In this document: piece after piece, positions 7,984 through 14,886 of the stretch
Position numbering within the stretch: position 1 is the first letter of the stretch
Layout of the letters: every line of letters starts with the position of its first letter
Origin: Caldifarciminota bacterium
GTDB lineage: Bacteria; Hydrothermota; Tepidihabitantia; Tepidihabitantales; JAOUPE01
Reading direction: 5' to 3'
DNA length: 21,713 nucleotides
Assembly (NCBI GenBank): GCA_029880025.1
Contig: JAOUPE010000006.1
Span: 1-21,713, forward strand
Translations under genes and position numbers: made by a program
Notes under the pieces: generated by a model
The model's database searches: none
Seen by the model: only the letters and a program-made list of their open reading frames with translations
Told to the model about the DNA's origin: nothing

Positions 7984-9036
7984 TTATTTTTTACGCTTAC
8001 CTGATTGGGTTTTCTCAGTGCCGCGCAGGGCACTGGCGACGGTCTTGACATTGATGTCAACCACACAGGTGTCGATGCAGCGACCGCAGCCAACGCAGGC
8101 GGGTCGGCCAAATTCAGTAATAAATGCCTTTAGCTTATGAGTATACCAGAGACGAACCCTGGCAGCTCGGCTCTCCCGGAAATTATGTCCACCCGCCACC
8201 AGGGCAAATTCCTTGAACATACAGGAATCCCAATACCGTTCCCGGAACCCTTGAAATACCGCCGGGTTCATTCGGTCGATAATATTATAACAAGCACAAG
8301 TTGGGCATACCATACTGCACGAACCGCAGGATAAACATTTGTCACCCAACTCCTGCCAAACCGGCAGGTCGTGGGATAATTCCATAATATCCGGCATTCC
8401 AGTCATATCAATTTCAAGTTTATATTGATAGTCGCGCCAGCGGCGCCATTTTATGTATTTGTCAAGGTCTTGCTGTTTGATATTCTCGTCGAACAAGTCA
8501 AGGTGATACCGAACCAGGTCATCACCCAGGCTCGAACCAATCCAGACCAGATAATCTTCCTCACCTTCACCCAGGTCGTTGAATGCCAAATCAAACCCAG
8601 CCTCGACAAAATGGGTATTGGTCGATTTGGCAAAGCATTTATCATCCGGCACACAAGAAAGTCCGATGATGGCAGTTTTTTTGCGCCGTTCTGTATAATA
8701 GATATCAGGTAATCGTTCGGTGAAGAGTTTGTCCAGAATCATAATTCCGTGTATCTCACAGGGATGCACCCCAAAAATCACACGGGGCTGAATATTCTCC
8801 AATTCGGCATGATAGGACTTATCATCAAATGAGAAGGTATTGAATCGAGGTGGGACAAGAAACTTCTTAGCCGGGACAATGGTTCTAAGCATTTTCAGCT
8901 CCAATCGGGAAAGGTCGTCCAATCGGTCGTAGATAAATTTGTCGCCTTTTTTGACTGGACCAAAGACCTCGCCGTATTTACGCAGCGAATCAAGATACTC
9001 AGTCAGATAACGTTTTTTAAGTTTTAGGGCTTTCAA
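7984..9036 (-). CDS. hydB: Hydrogenase beta subunit, 4Fe-4S electron-transfer protein
   Basis: 350 aa, first gene of the operon. It is the iron-sulfur subunit of group 3b hydrogenases, also called the sulfhydrogenase beta subunit. The N-terminal part has the family blocks GPVKKGDKF, FGVHPCEIHG and GLSCVPDDKCF. Two ferredoxin-like [4Fe-4S] motifs follow: CLSCGSCSMVCPTC (Cys234, 237, 240, 244, with extra Cys 247 and 249) and CVGCGRCIDTC (Cys314, 317, 320, 324). The start is a TTG at 9034-9036. An in-frame TAA lies only four codons upstream, inside the promoter -10 box, and no in-frame ATG follows for about 50 codons, so TTG (or a slightly later CTG) is forced. The N-terminus aligns by eye with that of archaeal HydB. 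The C-terminal tail is rich in Lys and Arg. Confidence 0.93.
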   Translation of the reverse strand: MKALKLKKRYLTEYLDSLRKYGEVFGPVKKGDKFIYDRLDDLSRLELKMLRTIVPAKKFLVPPRFNTFSFDDKSYHAELENIQPRVIFGVHPCEIHGIMILDKLFTERLPDIYYTERRKKTAIIGLSCVPDDKCFAKSTNTHFVEAGFDLAFNDLGEGEEDYLVWIGSSLGDDLVRYHLDLFDENIKQQDLDKYIKWRRWRDYQYKLEIDMTGMPDIMELSHDLPVWQELGDKCLSCGSCSMVCPTCACYNIIDRMNPAVFQGFRERYWDSCMFKEFALVAGGHNFRESRAARVRLWYTHKLKAFITEFGRPACVGCGRCIDTCVVDINVKTVASALRGTEKTQSGKRKK

Positions 9037-9044
9037 GGGTTTCG

Positions 9045-9073
9045 ATTATAATAGAATGGCACAGACTAGTCAA
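9045..9073 (-). promoter_or_regulatory. Promoter of the hydrogenase operon
   Basis: On the minus strand, TTGACT (9068-9073), a 17-bp spacer and a perfect TATAAT (9045-9050). The -10 box ends 8 nt before the TTG start of hydB, so the mRNA leader would be at most a few nucleotides, with no room for a ribosome-binding site. Confidence 0.75.
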
Positions 9074-9074
9074 T

Positions 9075-9089
9075 AAGCAAAGATTGCTT
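9075..9089. promoter_or_regulatory. Perfect dyad between two divergent -35 boxes, possible operator
   Basis: AAGCAA (9075-9080), 3 nt, TTGCTT (9084-9089). The dyad sits between the -35 box of the hydrogenase promoter (9068-9073) and overlaps the first bases of the -35 box of the opposite promoter (9088-9093). A protein bound there could control both directions. The site is short, so chance is not excluded. Confidence 0.4.
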
Positions 9090-9116
9090 GACACGTTTCC
9101 ATCAAAATGTTATTAT
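9088..9116 (+). promoter_or_regulatory. Divergent promoter toward the GIY-YIG-like gene
   Basis: TTGACA (9088-9093), a 17-bp spacer and TATTAT (9111-9116). The predicted start near 9123 would give a leader of about 115 nt before the ATG at 9238. The leader can form a small hairpin (GGCAGA 9147-9152 with TCTGTC 9157-9162). No known riboswitch is recognisable. Confidence 0.6.
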
Positions 9117-9237
9117 TAATTGGTACAAAAATGGGTTACAGTTATCGGCAGAGATTTCTGTCATTCAATAAAATATTCCCCTTAATTCAATTACTCATAA
9201 GTATAAACTTTAAAAAATCTTTTAAAAGGAAGTAGCG

Positions 9238-9564
9238 ATGCGCGGGCCATTTCCTTTGGATGCCTCAAGAATTGATCTTCTAATCATAAAAGGGAGGCCT
9301 GGAGTTTATGGAATTGCAAATACTCGAGATTCAATTGGTTACTTAGGAAGATCAGATTTTGACTTAAATACCGCTTTAAAACATTGGATAGGGAAATACA
9401 AATTTTTTTGGTTTGAGTACGCAATTTCACAAAAAGATGCTTTTATTCAGGAATGCACGGCTTTTCATCGACAAATCGAAAAGAGAAACATTTTAGAAAA
9501 TGTTATTCATCCCGGACCTCCAGATAAGGTTAAACTAAAGTGCCCGGTATGTGGCAAAGATTAA
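9238..9564 (+). CDS. Small GIY-YIG-like domain protein with C-terminal CPVC motif
   Basis: 108 aa. Residues about 22-75 show the layout of a GIY-YIG nuclease-type fold: GVYGIAN (first strand), then GYLGRSDFDL (the YIG strand with the following Arg), an H-W helix, and later FIQECTAFHR, which supplies the conserved Glu of the fold. The C-terminus ends CPVCGKD, half of a zinc knuckle, preceded by a HPGPPDK segment. I recall a widespread family of short uncharacterised proteins with this combination (VGRSD..L, EC..YH, HP..P, CPVC). Whether it cuts DNA is unknown; the classical Tyr pair is only partly kept (GVY/GYLG). An AAGGAAG ribosome-binding site lies about 6 nt before the ATG. It has its own promoter, divergent from the hydrogenase operon, and converges on the YVTN array. 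Confidence 0.75.
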   Translation: MRGPFPLDASRIDLLIIKGRPGVYGIANTRDSIGYLGRSDFDLNTALKHWIGKYKFFWFEYAISQKDAFIQECTAFHRQIEKRNILENVIHPGPPDKVKLKCPVCGKD

Positions 9565-9755
9565 TATACTTCGCTTCATTTTCTAAATAGGCGCTTTAAA
9601 ATCGGTAAAATTAGATATTTCTTTTTAAATTGGCTAAAATTCATTAAGTTTTGATTTATAATCAATTTCAATTTAAGCAATTTTAAAGAATTAATATATT
9701 CGGCAATAATGTTCTTTGTTGCCCTCAATAAGGACTGCGGTTTATCAAAAGCTCA
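9565..9755. other. Convergent intergenic region at the end of the YVTN array
   Basis: 191 bp, AT-rich, between the GIY-YIG-like gene and the last YVTN gene, which converge here. The only notable structure is a hairpin with 8-bp arms 9702-9709 and 9716-9723 (GGCAATAA / TTGTTGCC, one G-U pair, 6-nt loop), 33 nt after the last YVTN stop. It lacks a T tract on either strand, so it is not a standard intrinsic terminator. Confidence 0.35.
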
Positions 9756-12206
9756 TTACTTCACAACAATTAATTTTTGGATAGTTTTGTCAAATTCCAT
9801 TAAATAGATACCCGGTTTAAATCCTTTTAACGAAACGATTGTTACTGGTTTAGAAACAAAAAGTTCTCTTAAAATTTTTCCTGACACATCAAAGATTTTG
9901 ATTACTTTTGGTTGTTCAATCGATGAAATATGGATATGGGTGATAGACCTTGCTGGATTCGGATAAATTTCAAAGGTTAAGAAGTTATTGTTAATTAGGG
10001 AATCTTCTTTTTTAGTCCCTGGCATTTCATCACGAATAACCGAAACTCCAGAACTATTATAATTTGCGACATAGATTCGGTTCTGCTGCGGATTGTGAGT
10101 AAAAACGATTGGTTTGACTCCAACGCTGATTGTGGTAATCACTTCGTTCGTCGAACCATCAATAACCGTTACATTAGAACTCAAATAGTTTGCACAGAAT
10201 ATTTTATTGTTGATTGGATTGTAAATTATGGCACAGGGACCGTTACCTACGGGAACTGTCGTAATTATGGTACCGGATGCACTGTTAAACACAGTAACGT
10301 TATTCGAATTGTAATTAGCACAGTAGCATTTGTTATCATTTGGATTAAAGGCTAAGGCGCAAGGATTTTGTCCGACCGGAATGGCAGCCACTGCTTTATT
10401 TATCGAACCGTCAATCATGGTGACATCGTTACTTTGACGATTTGCACAAAAGACCATATTATGAATTGGGTTACAGACTAAAGCGCAAGGAGTTTGTCCG
10501 ACACGAATCGTTGTAATTAAAGTATCGTTGGTTCCGTGCATCACCGTCACGTTTTGACTATTATAATTAGCGCAATAAATTTTATTGTCGGCTGGATTAT
10601 AAGCCAGGACTCGAGGATTATCGCCGACCCGGATTCCTCGAATTAAACGATTTGTGTCACCATCAATCACACCGACATTGTTGCTTCCAGAATTAGCCGA
10701 ATATATTTTATTGTTAATTGAATTATAAGCTAAATCAATAGGATTCCAGCCTCCGGTTTGAACAGTTGTAATCAAGGTATCGGTCGCACCATCAATGACG
10801 GTAAGATTATAACTGCCAGCGAGAGCACAATAAACCTTATTGTTAGTTGAATTATACTCTAGGGCGCAAGGATTCTGGGTTCCTACTGAGATTATTGTGC
10901 TGACTTGGTTGTTGGCTCCGTCAATAACTGCTGTATAAGGACTGTTCTCAGGTGCACAGTATACTTTATTGTTAGTCGAATTATACGTTAAGGTATAAGG
11001 GAACCAGGTCTCTAACGAAATTGTTGTAATCACATGATTGATTACGCCATCAATTACCGAGACATCGTTGCTTCCGCTATTAGCCGAATAAACTTTATTA
11101 TCGGTTGGATTATAAACTAAAGCGCGAGGGCCCTCTCCAATTGGAATTGTCGTAATCACAGTATCGGTTGCACAATCAATCACGGTTACATTCCTACTTT
11201 CCTGATTCGCACAATAGATTTTATTTTCGGTCAGATTGTAAGCCAGAGCGCGAGGATCCCTTCCATTGACTGGAATTGTTGCAATTACCTGATTTGTCAT
11301 CCCATCAATCACGTCGATATCGGCGCTTTGATAATTGGCGCAATAAATCTTATTATTTACCGAATTATAAGTTAAAGCATAAGGCATGTTTCCAACTCGA
11401 ATGATGGTTATTGTTGCATTCGTTTCGCCATCGATAACATCAATATCATTACTTTGTCGGTTAGCACAAAAGATTTTGTTACTGACTGAATCGTAGATTA
11501 AAGCGTAAGGGTCATTTCCTACCGGGACTTTTGTAATCACTTGATTGGTAACTCCGTCAATGATGGTTAGGCTATCGCAGAGATGAGAGCAATAGACTTT
11601 ATTGTTCGTAGAATTATAAGCTAAAGCATTGGGATTGCTTCTTACTCGAATTGTTGCAATCACAGTATCGGTTACGCCGTCAATCACCGTAACGCGGTTA
11701 CCCTCAAAACTGGCACAATATATCTTATTGTTGTTCGGGTTAAAAACTAAAGCATATGGTTCTTCTCCTACCGAGATTGTTGTAATCACCTGATTGGTTG
11801 CGCCATCAATCACATTCACATTATCACTGCCCGCATTAGCTGAATATACCTTATTATTGATTGCATTCCAGCAAAGAGCCATAGTATTTGTTGCACCAGT
11901 TGAAATTCTTGCGATTTTTCGGTTTGTCATACCATCAATTACAATTACACCGTCCCCGCTTTGACCACCGACATAGATTCGGTTATTGGTTGCGTTATAA
12001 GTAAAAGTTTGAGGGCTTACGATTCCGCCAAATGAATCTGGCAAATAGATTGTTCTCTCAAGCCATTGGGCAGATAAGAGAGCAGGGAGCAGGGAGCAGA
12101 GAGCAGTAAAACGAAGGATGAGAGACGATGGACGATGGAAGAAAGACACTGCTTCCTTCTTTTGGAAAAAAAACTTCTGATTTCGCACAATAAATATTTT
12201 AGACAT
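9756..12206 (-). CDS. YVTN beta-propeller repeat protein with divergent T9SS tail (last copy of array)
   Basis: 816 aa. An extended N-region and hydrophobic core (LILRFTALCSLLPALLSA) form a signal peptide with likely cleavage after Ala46. Residues 72-725 hold sixteen YVTN-type repeats of 42-43 residues; each reads roughly NNK[IV]YCAN, then VIDG.TN.VI, then a VG..P.AL.YN end. Residues from about 746 form a T9SS type A (Por secretion) sorting domain: YPNP, then FDVSGK, then GIYLMEF, ending LIVVK. The protein should be exported, passed across the outer membrane by T9SS and displayed at the surface; its ligand is unknown. The N-terminal 50 codons are nearly identical to the upstream copies, but the tail (TKKEDSL, HIHISSIEQPKV, KPVTIV) differs from the four others. 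It starts 2 nt after the previous gene and is the 3' end of the array. Confidence 0.9.
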   Translation of the reverse strand: MSKIFIVRNQKFFFQKKEAVSFFHRPSSLILRFTALCSLLPALLSAQWLERTIYLPDSFGGIVSPQTFTYNATNNRIYVGGQSGDGVIVIDGMTNRKIARISTGATNTMALCWNAINNKVYSANAGSDNVNVIDGATNQVITTISVGEEPYALVFNPNNNKIYCASFEGNRVTVIDGVTDTVIATIRVRSNPNALAYNSTNNKVYCSHLCDSLTIIDGVTNQVITKVPVGNDPYALIYDSVSNKIFCANRQSNDIDVIDGETNATITIIRVGNMPYALTYNSVNNKIYCANYQSADIDVIDGMTNQVIATIPVNGRDPRALAYNLTENKIYCANQESRNVTVIDCATDTVITTIPIGEGPRALVYNPTDNKVYSANSGSNDVSVIDGVINHVITTISLETWFPYTLTYNSTNNKVYCAPENSPYTAVIDGANNQVSTIISVGTQNPCALEYNSTNNKVYCALAGSYNLTVIDGATDTLITTVQTGGWNPIDLAYNSINNKIYSANSGSNNVGVIDGDTNRLIRGIRVGDNPRVLAYNPADNKIYCANYNSQNVTVMHGTNDTLITTIRVGQTPCALVCNPIHNMVFCANRQSNDVTMIDGSINKAVAAIPVGQNPCALAFNPNDNKCYCANYNSNNVTVFNSASGTIITTVPVGNGPCAIIYNPINNKIFCANYLSSNVTVIDGSTNEVITTISVGVKPIVFTHNPQQNRIYVANYNSSGVSVIRDEMPGTKKEDSLINNNFLTFEIYPNPARSITHIHISSIEQPKVIKIFDVSGKILRELFVSKPVTIVSLKGFKPGIYLMEFDKTIQKLIVVK

Positions 12207-12433
12207 TTCTATTTCGTTATAATAAACTTTTTAGCTATTTTCTCGGCTCCAAATTGTAGAAAGTAGACACCCGAACTTATTCCCTTTAGCGAGATTTTTG
12301 CCTCCGGTTGAGAAAATTGCACTTCCCTTACCAACTTTCCCGAAACATCAAAGATTTTGAGTATCATGTTTTCTTTCTCGAATAACGGGCAACGGACACG
12401 AATCACGGATTTTGCTGGGTTTGGATAGATTTC
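12034..12433 (-). repeat. Junction repeat 1 (tail of one YVTN gene plus head of the next)
   Basis: About 400 bp covering the T9SS tail of the gene at 12209 and the signal-peptide region of the gene at 9756. It is nearly identical to the blocks at 14487-14886, 16967-17360 and 19444-19843. It contains a T8 tract (minus strand, 12166-12173) and degenerate GAGCAGG- and GATGGAC-type short repeats (12077-12138). Confidence 0.85.
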
Positions 12434-14659
12434 AGGCGTTAAGCGTTTAGCGTCAAGCGTTCTGCATTCTTCGATTCCTACTATATCCCGGATCACTGAG
12501 ATACTGGAACTTAGATAATTTGCCACATAGATTCGGTTCTGCTGCGGATTATGCGTAAAAGCAATTGGCTGTATGCCAACTTCAATTGTTGTAATCACCG
12601 TGTTGGTTGTTCCATCAATCACAGTTACATTATTACTGCTACGGTTCGCGCAGTGGACCTTATTATTGGTCAGGCTATAATACAAGGCATAGGGGGCATA
12701 CCCTACGGTTAGAGTAGTAACGATGCTATCGGTTACTCCATCAATCACGGTCACAGAGTTGCTGTCCCGGTTTGCGCAGTAAACTTTGTTATTAGTCGGA
12801 TTGTAACACAGGACGCAAGGATAACCTTCTACCGCCACAGTTTCAATTATGCTATTTGAGCAGCCGTCAATTATGGTTACATTATTACTACCGGCATTAG
12901 CGCAGTATATTTTATTGTCGATCGGATTATAAGCCAAAGCAAGCGGATTATTTCCTGCCGCAACAGTTATAATTACCTGATTAGTTGTTCCTTCAATTAC
13001 ATCGACATCGTTGCTCCTCGCATTAGCACAGTATATTTTATTGTCGTTTGAATTATAGACTAAAGCACAGGGACTATTTCCGACTCGTATTAGTTGAGCG
13101 GTTCGATTAGTTTCACAATCAATTACATCTATACTGTTACCTCCTTGATTAGCACAATAAATTTTATTGCTTGATGGGTTATGAACAAAAGCGAAAGGTT
13201 CATTTCCTACCGGGATTGCTGTAATTACTGAATCCGCTATCCCATCAATTACGGCTATATTGTTACTATCTCGGTTGGCACAATAGACTCGGTTATTAGT
13301 CGGATTATAAACTAAGTTGCAAGAGCCACCTCGGACTTGAATGGTGGTAATCCTTTCATTGGTTGCGCCATTAATCACGGTCACATTATTGTAATTATTA
13401 AAAATGTTACCACAATAGATTTTATTGTTAATGGGATTGTACGCTAAAGCATGTGGATAAGATGGGCTTAAAGGAATAGATAAAATTATTCGATTGGTTG
13501 CACCGTCAATTACCGTAACATCATTGCTCCCAGAATTGGCTGAATATACTTTACGGCTGGTCAAATTATAGCAAAGGGCACAAGGATTGTTTCCCGCGAG
13601 CAGAGTGGTTATTACTTGGTTAGTTGCTCCGTCAATAATGGTTATATCGTGGCTTGTGTTGTTGGCGCAGTAAACTTTGTTGTCAGCGGAGTTGCAGCAA
13701 AGGGCATAAGGTCGGCCCCCTGCAGGTGCGTTGGCAATGACTCGATTAGTTGTTCCATCAATTACAGTTACATTGTTACTATCTCGGTTTGCGCAGTAGA
13801 TTTTATTACTGGCTGGATTATAGCATAGTGCCCAAGGCTGGTGTCCGGCATTTGCGGTTCCAATTACGCTGTCAGTTGCGCCATCAATTATGGTCACATT
13901 ATCGCTGCGCCGGTTTGCGCAGTAGACCTTATTGTCGAATGGATTGTAGCATAAGGCACGAGGATAGTCTCCGACAATCACGGTATCGATGATACTGTCA
14001 TTTGCTCCATTAATCACTATCACATTATCATCCGAACGATTGGCGCAGTAAACTTTGTTGTCAATCGGATTATAGTACAAATCGTACGGACGGTTACCTA
14101 CAGACAAGATCTCAATGATGCTGTCATTTGCTCCATTAATTATGGTTACATCATCGCTGCCTTCGTTTGCGCAATAGATTTTGTTGTTGGTTGAATTATA
14201 GCATAGCGCAAAAGGGTCGTTTCCTACATTCACGGTTCTAATTACGCTGTTATTTGCTCCATCAATTATCGTGAGATTATCGCTATCCCCATTTGCACTG
14301 TAGATTTTGTTATTGGTTGGGTTGTAGCACAGAGCTGCTATATTATGACCGGTTTGGATTTTCGCAATTTTCTGGTTAGTTGCTCCATCAATTACAATCA
14401 CACAGTCGCCAGACCCGCCGCCAACATAGATTTTATTATTTGTTGTATTATTGGTAAATGCTTGGGGACTTTGGACTCCACAGAAAGAATCTGGTAAATA
14501 GATTGTTCTCTCAAGCCATTGGGCAGATAAGAGAGCAGGGAGCAGGGAGCAGAGAGCAGTAAAACGAAGGATGAGAGACGATGGACGATGGAAGAAAGAC
14601 ACTGCTTCCTTCTTTTGAAAAAAAACCTTCTGATTTCGCACAATAAATATTTTAGACAT
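12209..14659 (-). CDS. YVTN beta-propeller repeat protein, T9SS-sorted (second-last copy)
   Basis: 816 aa with the same plan: signal peptide to about residue 46, sixteen YVTN repeats from residue 72, and a T9SS type A tail ending KKFIITK. Repeat 1 is the atypical YVGGGSGD form found first in every copy, and repeat 16 is the short PQQNRIYVANY form that leads to the tail. Repeats 2-7 mostly end ALCYN and use NDSII or TDSVI in the middle, a flavour different from the neighbour at 9756. Repeats 11-12 are the DVIDC..NRT / DVIEGTTNQ pair discussed in the findings. The T tract after the start reads GT8C. The tail and start are nearly identical in DNA to the neighbouring copies, and the gene lies 2 nt from each neighbour, so translation may be coupled. 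Confidence 0.9.
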   Translation of the reverse strand: MSKIFIVRNQKVFFQKKEAVSFFHRPSSLILRFTALCSLLPALLSAQWLERTIYLPDSFCGVQSPQAFTNNTTNNKIYVGGGSGDCVIVIDGATNQKIAKIQTGHNIAALCYNPTNNKIYSANGDSDNLTIIDGANNSVIRTVNVGNDPFALCYNSTNNKIYCANEGSDDVTIINGANDSIIEILSVGNRPYDLYYNPIDNKVYCANRSDDNVIVINGANDSIIDTVIVGDYPRALCYNPFDNKVYCANRRSDNVTIIDGATDSVIGTANAGHQPWALCYNPASNKIYCANRDSNNVTVIDGTTNRVIANAPAGGRPYALCCNSADNKVYCANNTSHDITIIDGATNQVITTLLAGNNPCALCYNLTSRKVYSANSGSNDVTVIDGATNRIILSIPLSPSYPHALAYNPINNKIYCGNIFNNYNNVTVINGATNERITTIQVRGGSCNLVYNPTNNRVYCANRDSNNIAVIDGIADSVITAIPVGNEPFAFVHNPSSNKIYCANQGGNSIDVIDCETNRTAQLIRVGNSPCALVYNSNDNKIYCANARSNDVDVIEGTTNQVIITVAAGNNPLALAYNPIDNKIYCANAGSNNVTIIDGCSNSIIETVAVEGYPCVLCYNPTNNKVYCANRDSNSVTVIDGVTDSIVTTLTVGYAPYALYYSLTNNKVHCANRSSNNVTVIDGTTNTVITTIEVGIQPIAFTHNPQQNRIYVANYLSSSISVIRDIVGIEECRTLDAKRLTPEIYPNPAKSVIRVRCPLFEKENMILKIFDVSGKLVREVQFSQPEAKISLKGISSGVYFLQFGAEKIAKKFIITK

Positions 14660-14886
14660 TTCTATTTCGTTATAATAAACTTTTCAGCTATTTTCTCGGT
14701 TCCAAATTGTAGAAAGTAGACACCCGAACTTATCCCCTTTAGCGAGATTTTTGCCTCCGGTTGAGAGAATTGCACTTCCTTTACCAACTTTCCCGAAACA
14801 TCAAAGATTTTGAGTATCATGTTTTCTTTCTCGGATAACGGACAACGGACACGAATCACGGATTTTGCTGGGTTTGGATAGATTTC
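14487..14886 (-). repeat. Junction repeat 2
   Basis: Second copy of the ~400-bp block, spanning the end of the gene at 14662 and the start of the gene at 12209. T8 tract at 14618-14625 (minus strand), preceded by a G and followed by one C. Confidence 0.85.

Noticed and set aside
10095..10355. Plus-strand open frames inside the YVTN genes (also 13616-13828, 13750-13992, 16198-16506, 18972-19154)
   Set aside because: They are antisense shadows of the repeat codons, with no ribosome-binding site and repetitive non-family protein sequence.
14398..14643. Alternative-frame 81-codon protein over a YVTN signal-peptide region
   Set aside because: It overlaps the true head out of frame. Its hydrophobic stretch is explained by the low-complexity DNA; kept only as the likely product of a slip in the T tract.
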